Position numbers and translations under genes: made by a program
Shown: piece by piece, positions 17,901-25,541 of the stretch
Numbering within the stretch: position 1 is the stretch's first letter
Layout: each line of letters opens with the position of its first letter
Assembly: GCA_003243255.1 (NCBI GenBank)
Contig: QFQM01000041.1
Coordinates: 1 to 28,535 of the forward strand
Length of the DNA stretch: 28,535 nucleotides
Direction of reading: 5' to 3'
Source of the DNA: Flavobacterium psychrophilum
Lineage (GTDB): Bacteria; Bacteroidota; Bacteroidia; Flavobacteriales; Flavobacteriaceae
The notes under the pieces: generated by a model
Told to the model about the DNA's origin: nothing
Seen by the model: only the letters and a program-made list of their open reading frames with translations
The model's database searches: none

Positions 17901-20900
17901 CTTGGTATTCCCCGTCAGCCAGGCCGCACTCCCTTTTCCGACGTGGTTATACTGTTTCAGGATTTTGGATCAGGAACGGAAGAAGAAGGGACCGGCGATC
18001 AAAAGGTCCGAATAGACATAAGCCAGTTAGATACTGGTTATAGTCCATCAGAACTTTTCTTCGAATTAGTTCATAAGCCGAATAGTCTATCTTTAAACAT
18101 AAAGTACGAAAAAAGCATAATCACTGAGGACTACGCAAAGAATCTAGCGAAGCACCTCGTAAACTTATGCGACTTCTATATTGAACATGAACATACACCA
18201 GTTGCCGAAGCTGAATTCCTTACTACAGCTGATCTGCAACTTGTATCTCAACTGGGGAACACGCAGCAGAACAAGCCTTTGAGTTTTCTTCAAAGGTTTT
18301 ACCAAAATGTAGAACGAGTTGGTGAGCACCCAGCCATTGTAATGAACGATCGTTGTCTGACTTACCGAATGACCGATACGATCAGTGCCAATATTGCAGA
18401 CATGCTCATTAATGGATACGGGGCAAAGGAAAATGACCGAATAGCCCTGATCATGGAACGCAGTGAAATCACCATCGCGTGCGTAGTGGCGATCTGGAAA
18501 TGCGGTGCAGTAGTAGTCCCAATCGATCCACAATCACCGGGCGAGCGAGTGGCAACAATTATTGAAGATTGCAAGCCATTAGCAATCCTATCCGATGGAT
18601 CACATCGATCATTGCGAAATGGAAACATCATTGATATTTCATCTATCGATCTTTCCGCAACAACCTATCCAAAGAAGTTTCCTGAATTTCGTAATGCCGA
18701 GGCATACATCATTTATACGTCTGGCTCCTCTGGAAAACCAAAAGGAGTTGTTGTCGACCACGTAAATCTGGCTGCGATGATCGACAGTTGGATATCGGAA
18801 TATCAACTGCACAATTTCCCAGTACGACTGATGCAGTATGCAAATATAGCTTTCGATGTATTTGTAGGAGATATCTGCAGAGGTATTGCCACAGGTGGAA
18901 CCATTTACGTGTGTCCAAGTGAAATCAGGTTACTCGTGCATGAAATGCACAAATTCATTTTTAACAACGAGGTAAACATTTTTGAGACCACACCTGCTAT
19001 CGGTGTTCCTCTGATGGAGTCAATTACGAATGATCTCCGGCATATCAATTTCATAAAACTTGTCATTCTGGGTTCCGACGTTTTATCACCAGCGGCATTC
19101 ACCGACATTCGCAAAAGGCTACCACTATCAACTAGGCTTATCAATAGTTATGGAACTACGGAAACTACAATTGATGCAAGTTATTTCGAGTATTCGGAAT
19201 TCCTAGACAGGTTGACCTCGACACCTATTGGCAAAGCACTGCCAGCAGCGCGAATGTACGTACTCGACGAAAACGGGTTGTTTCTTCCTCCTTGGATGAA
19301 AGGAGAATTGTGCATAGGCGGTGACATTGTCTCACGAGGATACTTGAATCTAGCCACCCTTACAGAAGCAAAATTCATAAACCACCCGCAATTACAACGC
19401 ATTTATAAGACTGGGGATTTTGCCCGCTGGTTACCTGATGGAAACATTGAATTCATGGGGCGCAATGACAACCAAGTTAAGGTGCGCGGGGTGCGGATAG
19501 AATTGCTGGAAGTCCAGGAAATCATTAAAAGTTACCCATCTGTTTTAAGTTCAGTGGTCGTCGCTACCAACGATAACCTGCTGGCATACTTCGTAGCCAG
19601 CAGTCAAGTTTCTATTCAGCAATTAAAATCTTTTCTTTTGGAAAGGCTTCCATCAGTTGCTGTTCCGTACTATTACTGCCAAGTTAATAACATACCTATT
19701 ACCCCGAACGGTAAAGTAGCACATGAACTTCTACCTCAACCTCACCTTGAACCCGAAACGGAAGCCACGCTACCAAAAACCGAATTGGAGTTCATTTTAT
19801 CTTCAATATGGAAAGATATCCTTAAGACCGAGTCGCTTGGAACACAAAGCAATTTCTTCGAGCTTGGCGGCAACTCGCTTCGCGCGTCGGAAATGATCTT
19901 CAGGATTCAAAAAGAACTCAATGTCAATCTGAAGCTTTCCACGGTATTTGAGGCACCAACAATTAGTGACCTAGCGAAAAGTTTCGAAAAGCTCTCGATT
20001 CAACCATCATATACATCCCGGAAATTAATACAGTCAACCTCTCCACTCCTTCCCAATCAATATCAGTTATGGATGTTCTACATTCTTAACGGACCAACTA
20101 CCACCTATAACATAAGTGGAGCCATTCGATTGAAAGGTGAGCTGAAAGTGAACATCTTGGAAAAAGCGATCCAACATACCATTAATAATACACCAGCTTT
20201 ACGAACGGCCTTTGTCAATGGAAATCCACCTCTACAAGTAATCAAGGAGTCTATTGGCGATGTCTTTGTAAGGAACGGCAATTACACAGACATCTACTCA
20301 ACCAAATTCAAATTAGAAGAAGGCTATCTCTGGAGGTTTGCACTTGATTCAGTTTCGGACAACGAATTTATACTTGCCTACTGCTTCCACCACGTTGTCA
20401 TTGATTTATGGTCAAGCTACGTATTACTGGAGATGATCTCAAAAACATACAACCAACTCTTGGAGGGCAAATCGCCGGAAGCTTATATCAGCTATCACCA
20501 CGAAGAGACTACGCCTGAAGACAAGGATAAAAATTTTTGGAAAGACTATCTAAGCAACTACGAAGGACTTATCACACTACCGGAAGATCGCCCTCGCCCC
20601 TCGAGGAAAACATATAATGGTCGCTCACTCAATTTTGCTCTAGCCGAAAATGTAGCACACAAAACCATATCGTACGCGGCAAGTCAATCCTCAACGGTGT
20701 TCTCTGTATTGGTCACTTCCTTTAATATCTTGTTATCAAAGTACACAGGGGTTAAAGACATCAGTACTGGATTTCCAACGACAGGCAGGACTTCTCAAGA
20801 ACAGGCGAGTATGGTCGGATACCTCACTAAGGTTCTTCCCCTAAGGGTTCTGTTGCGAAACGATGACACATTTAACTCGCTACATCTTCAATGCGCCAAC

Positions 20901-23072
20901 AGAATACTCGAATGCATAAAGCACGAAGCTTATCCTCTTGCCAGTATTATTGAAGACATGGATATGACGTGGTCACCTTCCAGCAATCCACTGTTCGATG
21001 TCTTTCTTTACATCGAAGATCCCATTTTTGAAGCCTCCGACAACGTGCATTTTAAAAATGTTACAATTGATTCTGTACCCGTAGATGCAGAGGGGAGCAA
21101 GTTCGACCTTTCCTTACTGTTTAAACGAAAAGAGAAACAACTTTCAGTTTCGATTGAGTTCAATACAGATCTCTATGAAGAGAAAACAATTGTTGATTTA
21201 TTTTATCGCTTTCAGCACTTACTCAATACCCTTTTGTCATCGCCCTTTCGTCCCGTCGCGACAATAGGAATTGCCACGCCCGCTGAACAACAGTATTTGG
21301 ATTCTATCAATACGTCTTTCACACTACCCCTAAAATCTTATATTGATCAATTCCAGGAAAGTGTGCTCACTCATGAAAAATCGATCGCACTTAAACATCG
21401 TTCCCGATGCCTAACGTATGGAGAACTGAACAATAGATCTTCAAAAGTGGCTACGTATTTAACAAAACAATTCAACATTGGTATTGATTCCAAAGTCGTG
21501 CTGCTTACAGATCATAGTATTGAATCCATTATTGCGCTCATGGGTATAATTAAGACTGGCGCAGCATTTATTCCAATAGATCATGTCAATCCACTTCATC
21601 GTGTTCAAAAAATAATAAGTTCTTCTCACACAGATTTGGTTATTCACGATGAAGGCCTGACCGTTAGTGAGGTATCGGCCGTTACGCTAACAGACCTTAC
21701 TTCTCAAAAAACAACTGATGTCCTCCCTCCACCACAAGTAACCAATGAGACTACTGCGTACATTCTTTACACCTCAGGTTCTACAGGACAGCCGAAAGGG
21801 GTACAGGTTCAATGGAAGAGTTTTAACAATTATATTCATTGGTGCAACCGGTCGTACTTCGCCAATGAAAAATTCGATATCCCGCTATTCACATCATTGG
21901 GATTCGACCTAACCTTAACCTCCATTTTTCCAACGTTTCTAAGAGGCGCTACGTTGCACATTTACAACTCCGACTCACCAGCTTTGATACTGAATGAGAT
22001 TTTCGGAAATGCCTCCCTTGACGCAGTGAAATTGACCCCCTCTCATATCGAAATACTAAAACATCTCACTGTCTCTCAAACAACAATAAAGCTCGCAATA
22101 GTTGGTGGCGAGAATCTAAAAACTGAACACATCACCGTGCTAAGAAATCTTAATCCTTCCATTCGGATATTAAACGAATATGGGCCCACCGAAGCCACCG
22201 TTGGGTGCACGACGAAAGAAATCTTAAACGAAAATGACATTATCACTATTGGAAGGCCAATTCAAAATGCAGAGATCTTCATTCTGGATGACGATAAGAA
22301 TCTGTGCCCACCTAGTGTAAAAGGAGAAATCTACATCGGTGGCACTTGCCTGTCGGCAGGCTATATCAATCAACCTCAGCAAACCAATGCTCTCTTCTCC
22401 ATTGACAATGATTTAAAAAAGTTGCTATACAAATCTGGGGATGGAGGTTGGTGGACAAGTGATGGAGAAATCGTCTGTATCGGACGCAAAGACAACATGG
22501 TAAAGATATCTGGCTACCGGGTAGAGACCGACGAAGTAACAACATCCATAAACCAACTGAAAGAAATAGACAACGCAATCGCTATTGCACAACATGTAAA
22601 TGGGGAGCAAGTACTCATCGCTTACTGTGTGGTAAATGGAGATACTACCCTGCGCGAATTGAAAGACCGACTATCGCAAAAGCTTCCCTCATATATGATC
22701 CCAACTTATTTCGTTTTGATGGACAAGCTTCCGTTAACCAGCAATGGAAAAATCGACGCCAAACGACTTAAACTTCCTAATGTAATGACTCCAGAGAAAA
22801 ACCACCCAGGATCGCACCTGGAACAAGAAATTATGAAAACATGGATTGCGCTTCTAAATTTCGACGAAATCTCTTTAAATGATAATTTCTTTCAACTTGG
22901 AGGAAATTCGCTATTGGTAATAAAATTACACGACGTGCTATCAAAGGCCTACCCCGGCAAAATAAATATCGCTGATTTGTTTACCCATCACACGATCGAA
23001 AAACAAGCCGCCTTAATTGCCAGCAATTCTATCGAAACCGCTCCTCCTGTTATAAAAGAAATTGAGTTCTAG
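14976..23072 (+). CDS. Lipopeptide-initiating megasynthase: FAAL-T-C-A(Orn/Lys-like)-T-C-A(Asn)-T, 2698 aa
   Basis: Residues 1-575 form a fatty acyl-AMP ligase (FVQFSSGSTGNPKGVMLTH about 165-183, then WMPLTHDMGLIGFHL), which activates a fatty acid and loads the carrier at Ser602 (IGLSSMQ). C1 (about 655-1070) has HHIIIDG at 780-786. A1 (about 1100-1580) has pocket D-V-G-E-V-L-S-I-D-K, close to the ornithine code DVGEIGSIDK; carrier Ser1634 (LGGNSL). C2 (about 1690-2100) has HHVVIDL at 1805-1811, with Leu for the motif Gly. A2 (about 2120-2590) has pocket D-L-T-K-I-G-E-V-G-K, identical to the classical Asn code; carrier Ser2645. The protein ends some 50 residues later without C, TE or reductase domain. 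Predicted intermediate: acyl-Orn/Lys-Asn (or hydroxy-Asn) on the last carrier, handed on to another protein. The glycosyltransferase gene follows after one base. Architecture is certain; substrates are inferred by eye. Confidence 0.96.
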   Translation: MSTENLALLLSKHRFSQKGIHFITSSTEEGFLSYKELFHESTTVGTRLNNAGIQSGELAILQFEDNREFIVTFWACILKQIIPVPLAWAQNEESKRKLINVWKTSGFVRILTSPSLINRINNLTLEESEFTEDKYLQSLVAVDFSSSVDGSTGIEDKEAQPDDVAFVQFSSGSTGNPKGVMLTHKNVITNVLDIIKRSGLSEDDKLLNWMPLTHDMGLIGFHLTALSCGTSQFIIPTSVFIRNPMLWMSSANKHRITVTYSPNFGYQYFLLNYEDVRNSSWNLSSLRIIYNGAESISHLLCEKFHHHLKKYGLSETAILPAYGLAEASVALALSSPGGQLKCITLNRNKLDIGQKVIPDSNGATFVEIGTPLDSCQLLIVDNDGNELPSNTIGHIVAKGNNLSQGYLNNTTDTSNLYTSNLWLKTGDLGFISEGRLTVTGRFKNLLIHNGQNFYPADIERVLSVIPECDQGKVAVTDNGNSNGQDRIVVFVLYKGSISNFLPIATRVKEILLTHFGFSDTIVIPIKRIPKTTSGKVQHFKLREQYIHGFYETEQRQTEARLQVTVPPVSEYEISSKLTTIVRDVTGQHVPLDSSFFEIGLSSMQLFALSAKLKDSFGQGIAIVELFRNSSIRALSKIISSNNATPPAAIDNATNSRQYPVSPSQQRLWLINQLNSSPTFNVPILLEWSGKFDPIRFQDALNTLINRHEILRVSIINEDGRPFMFINDSKNDVIVCYHSNFLPETLQKAASITFDDLTGPLFRLDVYHISAEKVKILWNFHHIIIDGTSLVSLVKELLTVYHQPSSVSELQPRRYIDYSEWINDSFDRDWAIKSRKYWHALLRESNSFDLPVCFPRPKIRSQESGTWAIDFPARTYKGLKRLAANHQSTLFTSLFTLINTLLYRWTGLRDIITLTLVSGRPNETFGHTAGYFLNTLPIPLTIDPTKNIGELIDMAKTILTNSFEHQLYPFDWMVNDLGIPRQPGRTPFSDVVILFQDFGSGTEEEGTGDQKVRIDISQLDTGYSPSELFFELVHKPNSLSLNIKYEKSIITEDYAKNLAKHLVNLCDFYIEHEHTPVAEAEFLTTADLQLVSQLGNTQQNKPLSFLQRFYQNVERVGEHPAIVMNDRCLTYRMTDTISANIADMLINGYGAKENDRIALIMERSEITIACVVAIWKCGAVVVPIDPQSPGERVATIIEDCKPLAILSDGSHRSLRNGNIIDISSIDLSATTYPKKFPEFRNAEAYIIYTSGSSGKPKGVVVDHVNLAAMIDSWISEYQLHNFPVRLMQYANIAFDVFVGDICRGIATGGTIYVCPSEIRLLVHEMHKFIFNNEVNIFETTPAIGVPLMESITNDLRHINFIKLVILGSDVLSPAAFTDIRKRLPLSTRLINSYGTTETTIDASYFEYSEFLDRLTSTPIGKALPAARMYVLDENGLFLPPWMKGELCIGGDIVSRGYLNLATLTEAKFINHPQLQRIYKTGDFARWLPDGNIEFMGRNDNQVKVRGVRIELLEVQEIIKSYPSVLSSVVVATNDNLLAYFVASSQVSIQQLKSFLLERLPSVAVPYYYCQVNNIPITPNGKVAHELLPQPHLEPETEATLPKTELEFILSSIWKDILKTESLGTQSNFFELGGNSLRASEMIFRIQKELNVNLKLSTVFEAPTISDLAKSFEKLSIQPSYTSRKLIQSTSPLLPNQYQLWMFYILNGPTTTYNISGAIRLKGELKVNILEKAIQHTINNTPALRTAFVNGNPPLQVIKESIGDVFVRNGNYTDIYSTKFKLEEGYLWRFALDSVSDNEFILAYCFHHVVIDLWSSYVLLEMISKTYNQLLEGKSPEAYISYHHEETTPEDKDKNFWKDYLSNYEGLITLPEDRPRPSRKTYNGRSLNFALAENVAHKTISYAASQSSTVFSVLVTSFNILLSKYTGVKDISTGFPTTGRTSQEQASMVGYLTKVLPLRVLLRNDDTFNSLHLQCANRILECIKHEAYPLASIIEDMDMTWSPSSNPLFDVFLYIEDPIFEASDNVHFKNVTIDSVPVDAEGSKFDLSLLFKRKEKQLSVSIEFNTDLYEEKTIVDLFYRFQHLLNTLLSSPFRPVATIGIATPAEQQYLDSINTSFTLPLKSYIDQFQESVLTHEKSIALKHRSRCLTYGELNNRSSKVATYLTKQFNIGIDSKVVLLTDHSIESIIALMGIIKTGAAFIPIDHVNPLHRVQKIISSSHTDLVIHDEGLTVSEVSAVTLTDLTSQKTTDVLPPPQVTNETTAYILYTSGSTGQPKGVQVQWKSFNNYIHWCNRSYFANEKFDIPLFTSLGFDLTLTSIFPTFLRGATLHIYNSDSPALILNEIFGNASLDAVKLTPSHIEILKHLTVSQTTIKLAIVGGENLKTEHITVLRNLNPSIRILNEYGPTEATVGCTTKEILNENDIITIGRPIQNAEIFILDDDKNLCPPSVKGEIYIGGTCLSAGYINQPQQTNALFSIDNDLKKLLYKSGDGGWWTSDGEIVCIGRKDNMVKISGYRVETDEVTTSINQLKEIDNAIAIAQHVNGEQVLIAYCVVNGDTTLRELKDRLSQKLPSYMIPTYFVLMDKLPLTSNGKIDAKRLKLPNVMTPEKNHPGSHLEQEIMKTWIALLNFDEISLNDNFFQLGGNSLLVIKLHDVLSKAYPGKINIADLFTHHTIEKQAALIASNSIETAPPVIKEIEF

Positions 23073-23073
23073 C

Positions 23074-24471
23074 ATGGCCAGAATTGCTTTCATTATAACA
23101 CCTATACTGAGTCACCTTAACGCCACAAACTTATTGGCTCAGATGCTAAGACAAAGAGGACATGACATTTTCTATATATCAGAAAATGAAGAATTGAAAG
23201 CGGTTGTAGAATTGTCCGGATTTGAATTTCGTAGTGTAACCACCAAGGCTTTCGACAGACTTCCTGAATTCAATAAACGAAATAAATTCAATGGATGGCA
23301 TGCATTCATACATCGCTTAAAGATTCAACGTCAAGTCAATAAAATCTATTTGACCACAAACATTCTTCACGACACAATAGCCAACGTTAAACCCGATTTA
23401 ATCTTTCTTGATTGCCAGTATATTCATTATACCGTATTTCTCACGCAATATAGAATGATTACTTTCAGTACATCTTTTTCTCTAGACAAACAACCAAACA
23501 TCCCGCCACTAGGTTCTCCAATAAAAATTAAAGACACGCTAATAAGTCATCTCCGAGTGGAGATTGTTTGGCAGTGGTATTTTTTAACCAACTTCCTAGT
23601 TGATCAAAAGGTAAAAGCCCGATACCTTTGGATGTACCTTGGTATCACCGATCTATCGTTAATGCGAGTGTTAGCAAAAAGGGTAAACTTTCCATTCGAT
23701 AAATATATAGACAGAAATAGAGAAATGTTTTTCCGTTTCAAACACATTCCTGAGATCACACTTGTTCCCAAATGTCTCGAGCTACCTCACGCAAAATGCC
23801 GCGACTATGTTGGAACATCAAACACACTATTAAGGAAAGAGCCCGACGCAAGCCTGGAAATTCAAGAAGTTTTTAAGACCATTAAAGACAAAAGGAAGAA
23901 TGGCCTGAAAGTTATCTATTGCAGTCTCGGCACCTTAAGTCTGGAGGTATTTCCCAAAGCAGATATCCTGTTTGAAAAAATCATCAAAGCGGCAGCAACA
24001 CTACCTGACTGCTTGACAATAGTTTCCACTGGGATGATTGATCCGGTAAGGTTTAATGAGCACGTATCTGAGCGAGTCTATATTTATCAGCGCCTACCTC
24101 AACTCGAAGTCTTAAGTTTCACGGATGTTCTGGTGTTTCATGGAGGGTTACAATCACTAACCGAAAGTATACTAAATAAAGTACCAGTTGTATGCTTTCC
24201 ATTCACTCGCCTAACTGATGTATATGGAAATGCCCTGCGTATTGTTCATCATGAGCTCGGATTACAAGGTAAAATATGTGACGAAGTTCAGAACATCGCA
24301 GACAAAATCAGCTTCGTCCTTGTCAACCATGGTCGATTTCTCGAGAAAATCTCAATAATGAGAGAATCTTTACTTACCGAAAAAATCGGATTGCAATTAG
24401 TTGAAAAAATAGAACGCTTTATACAAACAAGTACTTGGTCTGATAATGAGTTTGAATATAAAGTCAATTAA
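23074..24471 (+). CDS. GT1-family (MGT/YjiC-like) glycosyltransferase, 465 aa
   Basis: GT-B fold enzyme that transfers a sugar from a nucleotide-sugar to a small-molecule acceptor. The N-terminus MARIAFIITPILSHLNATNLLAQMLRQRGH is the acceptor-side Rossmann start. The donor domain shows YCSLGTLS, then FHGGLQSLTESILNKVPVVCFP (HGG from H356), the GT1 donor-binding signature. The length of 465 aa is usual for large members of this group. I chose ATG 23074, one base after the NRPS stop; a TTG at 23062 in the same frame would overlap the NRPS and adds only four residues. The tight spacing means co-transcription and probably translational coupling with the FAAL-NRPS, so the lipopeptide is the likely acceptor. 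Donor sugar unknown. A carotenoid-type glycosyltransferase is a less likely alternative, given the position. Confidence 0.88.
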   Translation: MARIAFIITPILSHLNATNLLAQMLRQRGHDIFYISENEELKAVVELSGFEFRSVTTKAFDRLPEFNKRNKFNGWHAFIHRLKIQRQVNKIYLTTNILHDTIANVKPDLIFLDCQYIHYTVFLTQYRMITFSTSFSLDKQPNIPPLGSPIKIKDTLISHLRVEIVWQWYFLTNFLVDQKVKARYLWMYLGITDLSLMRVLAKRVNFPFDKYIDRNREMFFRFKHIPEITLVPKCLELPHAKCRDYVGTSNTLLRKEPDASLEIQEVFKTIKDKRKNGLKVIYCSLGTLSLEVFPKADILFEKIIKAAATLPDCLTIVSTGMIDPVRFNEHVSERVYIYQRLPQLEVLSFTDVLVFHGGLQSLTESILNKVPVVCFPFTRLTDVYGNALRIVHHELGLQGKICDEVQNIADKISFVLVNHGRFLEKISIMRESLLTEKIGLQLVEKIERFIQTSTWSDNEFEYKVN

Positions 24472-24591
24472 CACAAATGGCGAAATCAAATGCAATCAAA
24501 AAAAATCCTATTATTGAGTTGATAAATGCGAGGTGCTTGATTGAGAAAATAAATTTTATCATTTTAACAAAAGATAATCATATTAATAATT

Positions 24592-24879
24592 ATGAACGTA
24601 CCTGAAATAAAAGAAGTAAAAGACCTACTGGATTCACTCAAGCATAAAGGGTTAGTCAAAACGTGGGAATTGCCTTATGAGAACCTCCTGACCCGTAGGA
24701 CCGCTGCGATCTTTTTCATAGAGCCTGCCGACGAATCAACGCTCAAAGATATCGACATTGAATTGCAGAAGTTCCCCGACTTTAGCTACCGTTCAAACTC
24801 GGAACGCAAACTTTCTTCACTGTCCATGAGAGCAACTTTTAATAAAGAGGAGAAAGAAAAAAACCAAACTAGAAGTTAA
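24592..24879 (+). CDS. Small hypothetical protein, 95 aa
   Basis: I do not recognise this protein. It starts at ATG 24592 after an AT-rich 120-nt spacer. The sequence is soluble and charged: an N-terminal helix-like part (PEIKEVKDLLDSLKHKG), a hydrophobic strand (AAIFFIEPADE), a second amphipathic stretch (TLKDIDIELQKF) and a lysine/glutamate-rich tail (KEEKEKNQTRS). There is no signal peptide or membrane segment and no cysteine. It is not MbtH-like: the conserved tryptophans and NxExQxS motif are absent. It lies between the glycosyltransferase and the avidin-like gene on the same strand, so it may be a cluster accessory or self-protection protein; that is speculation. The coding call rests on the intact frame, intergenic position and the absence of a competing frame. 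Confidence 0.6.
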   Translation: MNVPEIKEVKDLLDSLKHKGLVKTWELPYENLLTRRTAAIFFIEPADESTLKDIDIELQKFPDFSYRSNSERKLSSLSMRATFNKEEKEKNQTRS

Positions 24880-24973
24880 CTAGCAACTTCAATTGAACGA
24901 TCGGCGATAAGGATGAAAAAAAGTTAAAACGGTTTCACTAAAAGACTCCGACTAAAAACAAGTATCCGCTCTG

Positions 24974-24998
24974 TCGAAATCTCATTTTGAACTTTCGA
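24974..24998 (-). promoter_or_regulatory. Operator-like interrupted palindrome, copy 4
   Basis: On the minus strand it reads TCGAAAGTTC, spacer AAAAT, GAGATTTCGA; 8 of 10 arm positions are complementary. It shares 17 contiguous bases with copy 1. It lies in the 236-nt gap upstream of the avidin-like gene, about 118 bp before its start codon. Confidence 0.6.
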
Positions 24999-25075
24999 TG
25001 AAGTTAATCCTATCGCTATGGTAAAAAAGGCCATCTATATTTTTCCCTATGATTTTTTTTTATGGGTTGATTTTC

Positions 25076-25083
25076 TATCTTCG
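25076..25083 (+). promoter_or_regulatory. Candidate -7 box (TATCTTCG) for the avidin-like gene
   Basis: TATCTTCG fits the Bacteroidota TAnnTTYG pattern and lies 32 nt before ATG 25116, a sensible leader length. The upstream -33 position is only a T-run, so this is a weak call. Confidence 0.35.
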
Positions 25084-25115
25084 GGTACAACTCCAAAAAA
25101 ACCGTAAACCAAACA

Positions 25116-25526
25116 ATGAACGAAATTCATAAGTCCTTTTATTGCGAAACCCATTCGCTCATACTTCACTTTGATGAATCCTCGGCTCTAACAGGGTCAC
25201 TTCGAACTATTCCTAGCGACTCAATTCACCAGATAGAAGGCATCTACACCGAAGATGACGACTGCGTTACATTTTCTTTTTTTATCTCTCAATTCGAGAC
25301 CAAGCTATTAGTTGCTTTTAGCGGCACCATAGAGAAGATGGAAAAAATAGAGATAATACATTTAAAATGGCTCGCCACTCGCATTGAGGGCTCTGCAACA
25401 AATAATCTATCTACAGGTGTGATGGTTTTGAGTTCCGACCCATCGAAAATAAATGACATCAATACCGAGAGACTAAATTCACTCCCGTTAACAGAATTAT
25501 CGCCACTTGGAGTATTTCAAAACTAA
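25116..25526 (+). CDS. Avidin-like beta-barrel protein (tentative), 136 aa
   Basis: The strand pattern resembles avidin/streptavidin: HSLILHFDESSALTGSLRT aligns by eye with the SNMTI...GEFTGTYTT segment; IEGIY with the LHGTE-type strand; VTFSFFISQF and VAFSGTI with TFGFTVNWKF and VFTGQCFI; IIHLKWLATR with LKTMWLLRS; and NNLSTGVMVLSS with the final strand. The length of 136 aa matches one avidin subunit. Several biotin-pocket tryptophans are not conserved: Trp70 and Trp110 equivalents are Phe and Leu, and only the KWL tryptophan remains. Biotin binding is therefore doubtful and another ligand is possible. There is no signal peptide, unlike secreted avidins. It lies next to the orphan gene and is convergent with the APS kinase (15-nt gap). 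The fold is a by-eye inference; the gene itself is likely real. Confidence 0.5.
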   Translation: MNEIHKSFYCETHSLILHFDESSALTGSLRTIPSDSIHQIEGIYTEDDDCVTFSFFISQFETKLLVAFSGTIEKMEKIEIIHLKWLATRIEGSATNNLSTGVMVLSSDPSKINDINTERLNSLPLTELSPLGVFQN

Positions 25527-25541
25527 GACAACATAAAGTAT

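Noticed and set aside
23062..23074. TTG start for the glycosyltransferase overlapping the NRPS stop
   Set aside because: ATG 23074 is one base after the stop and gives the normal MARIAFI-type N-terminus; the TTG adds only MSSS.
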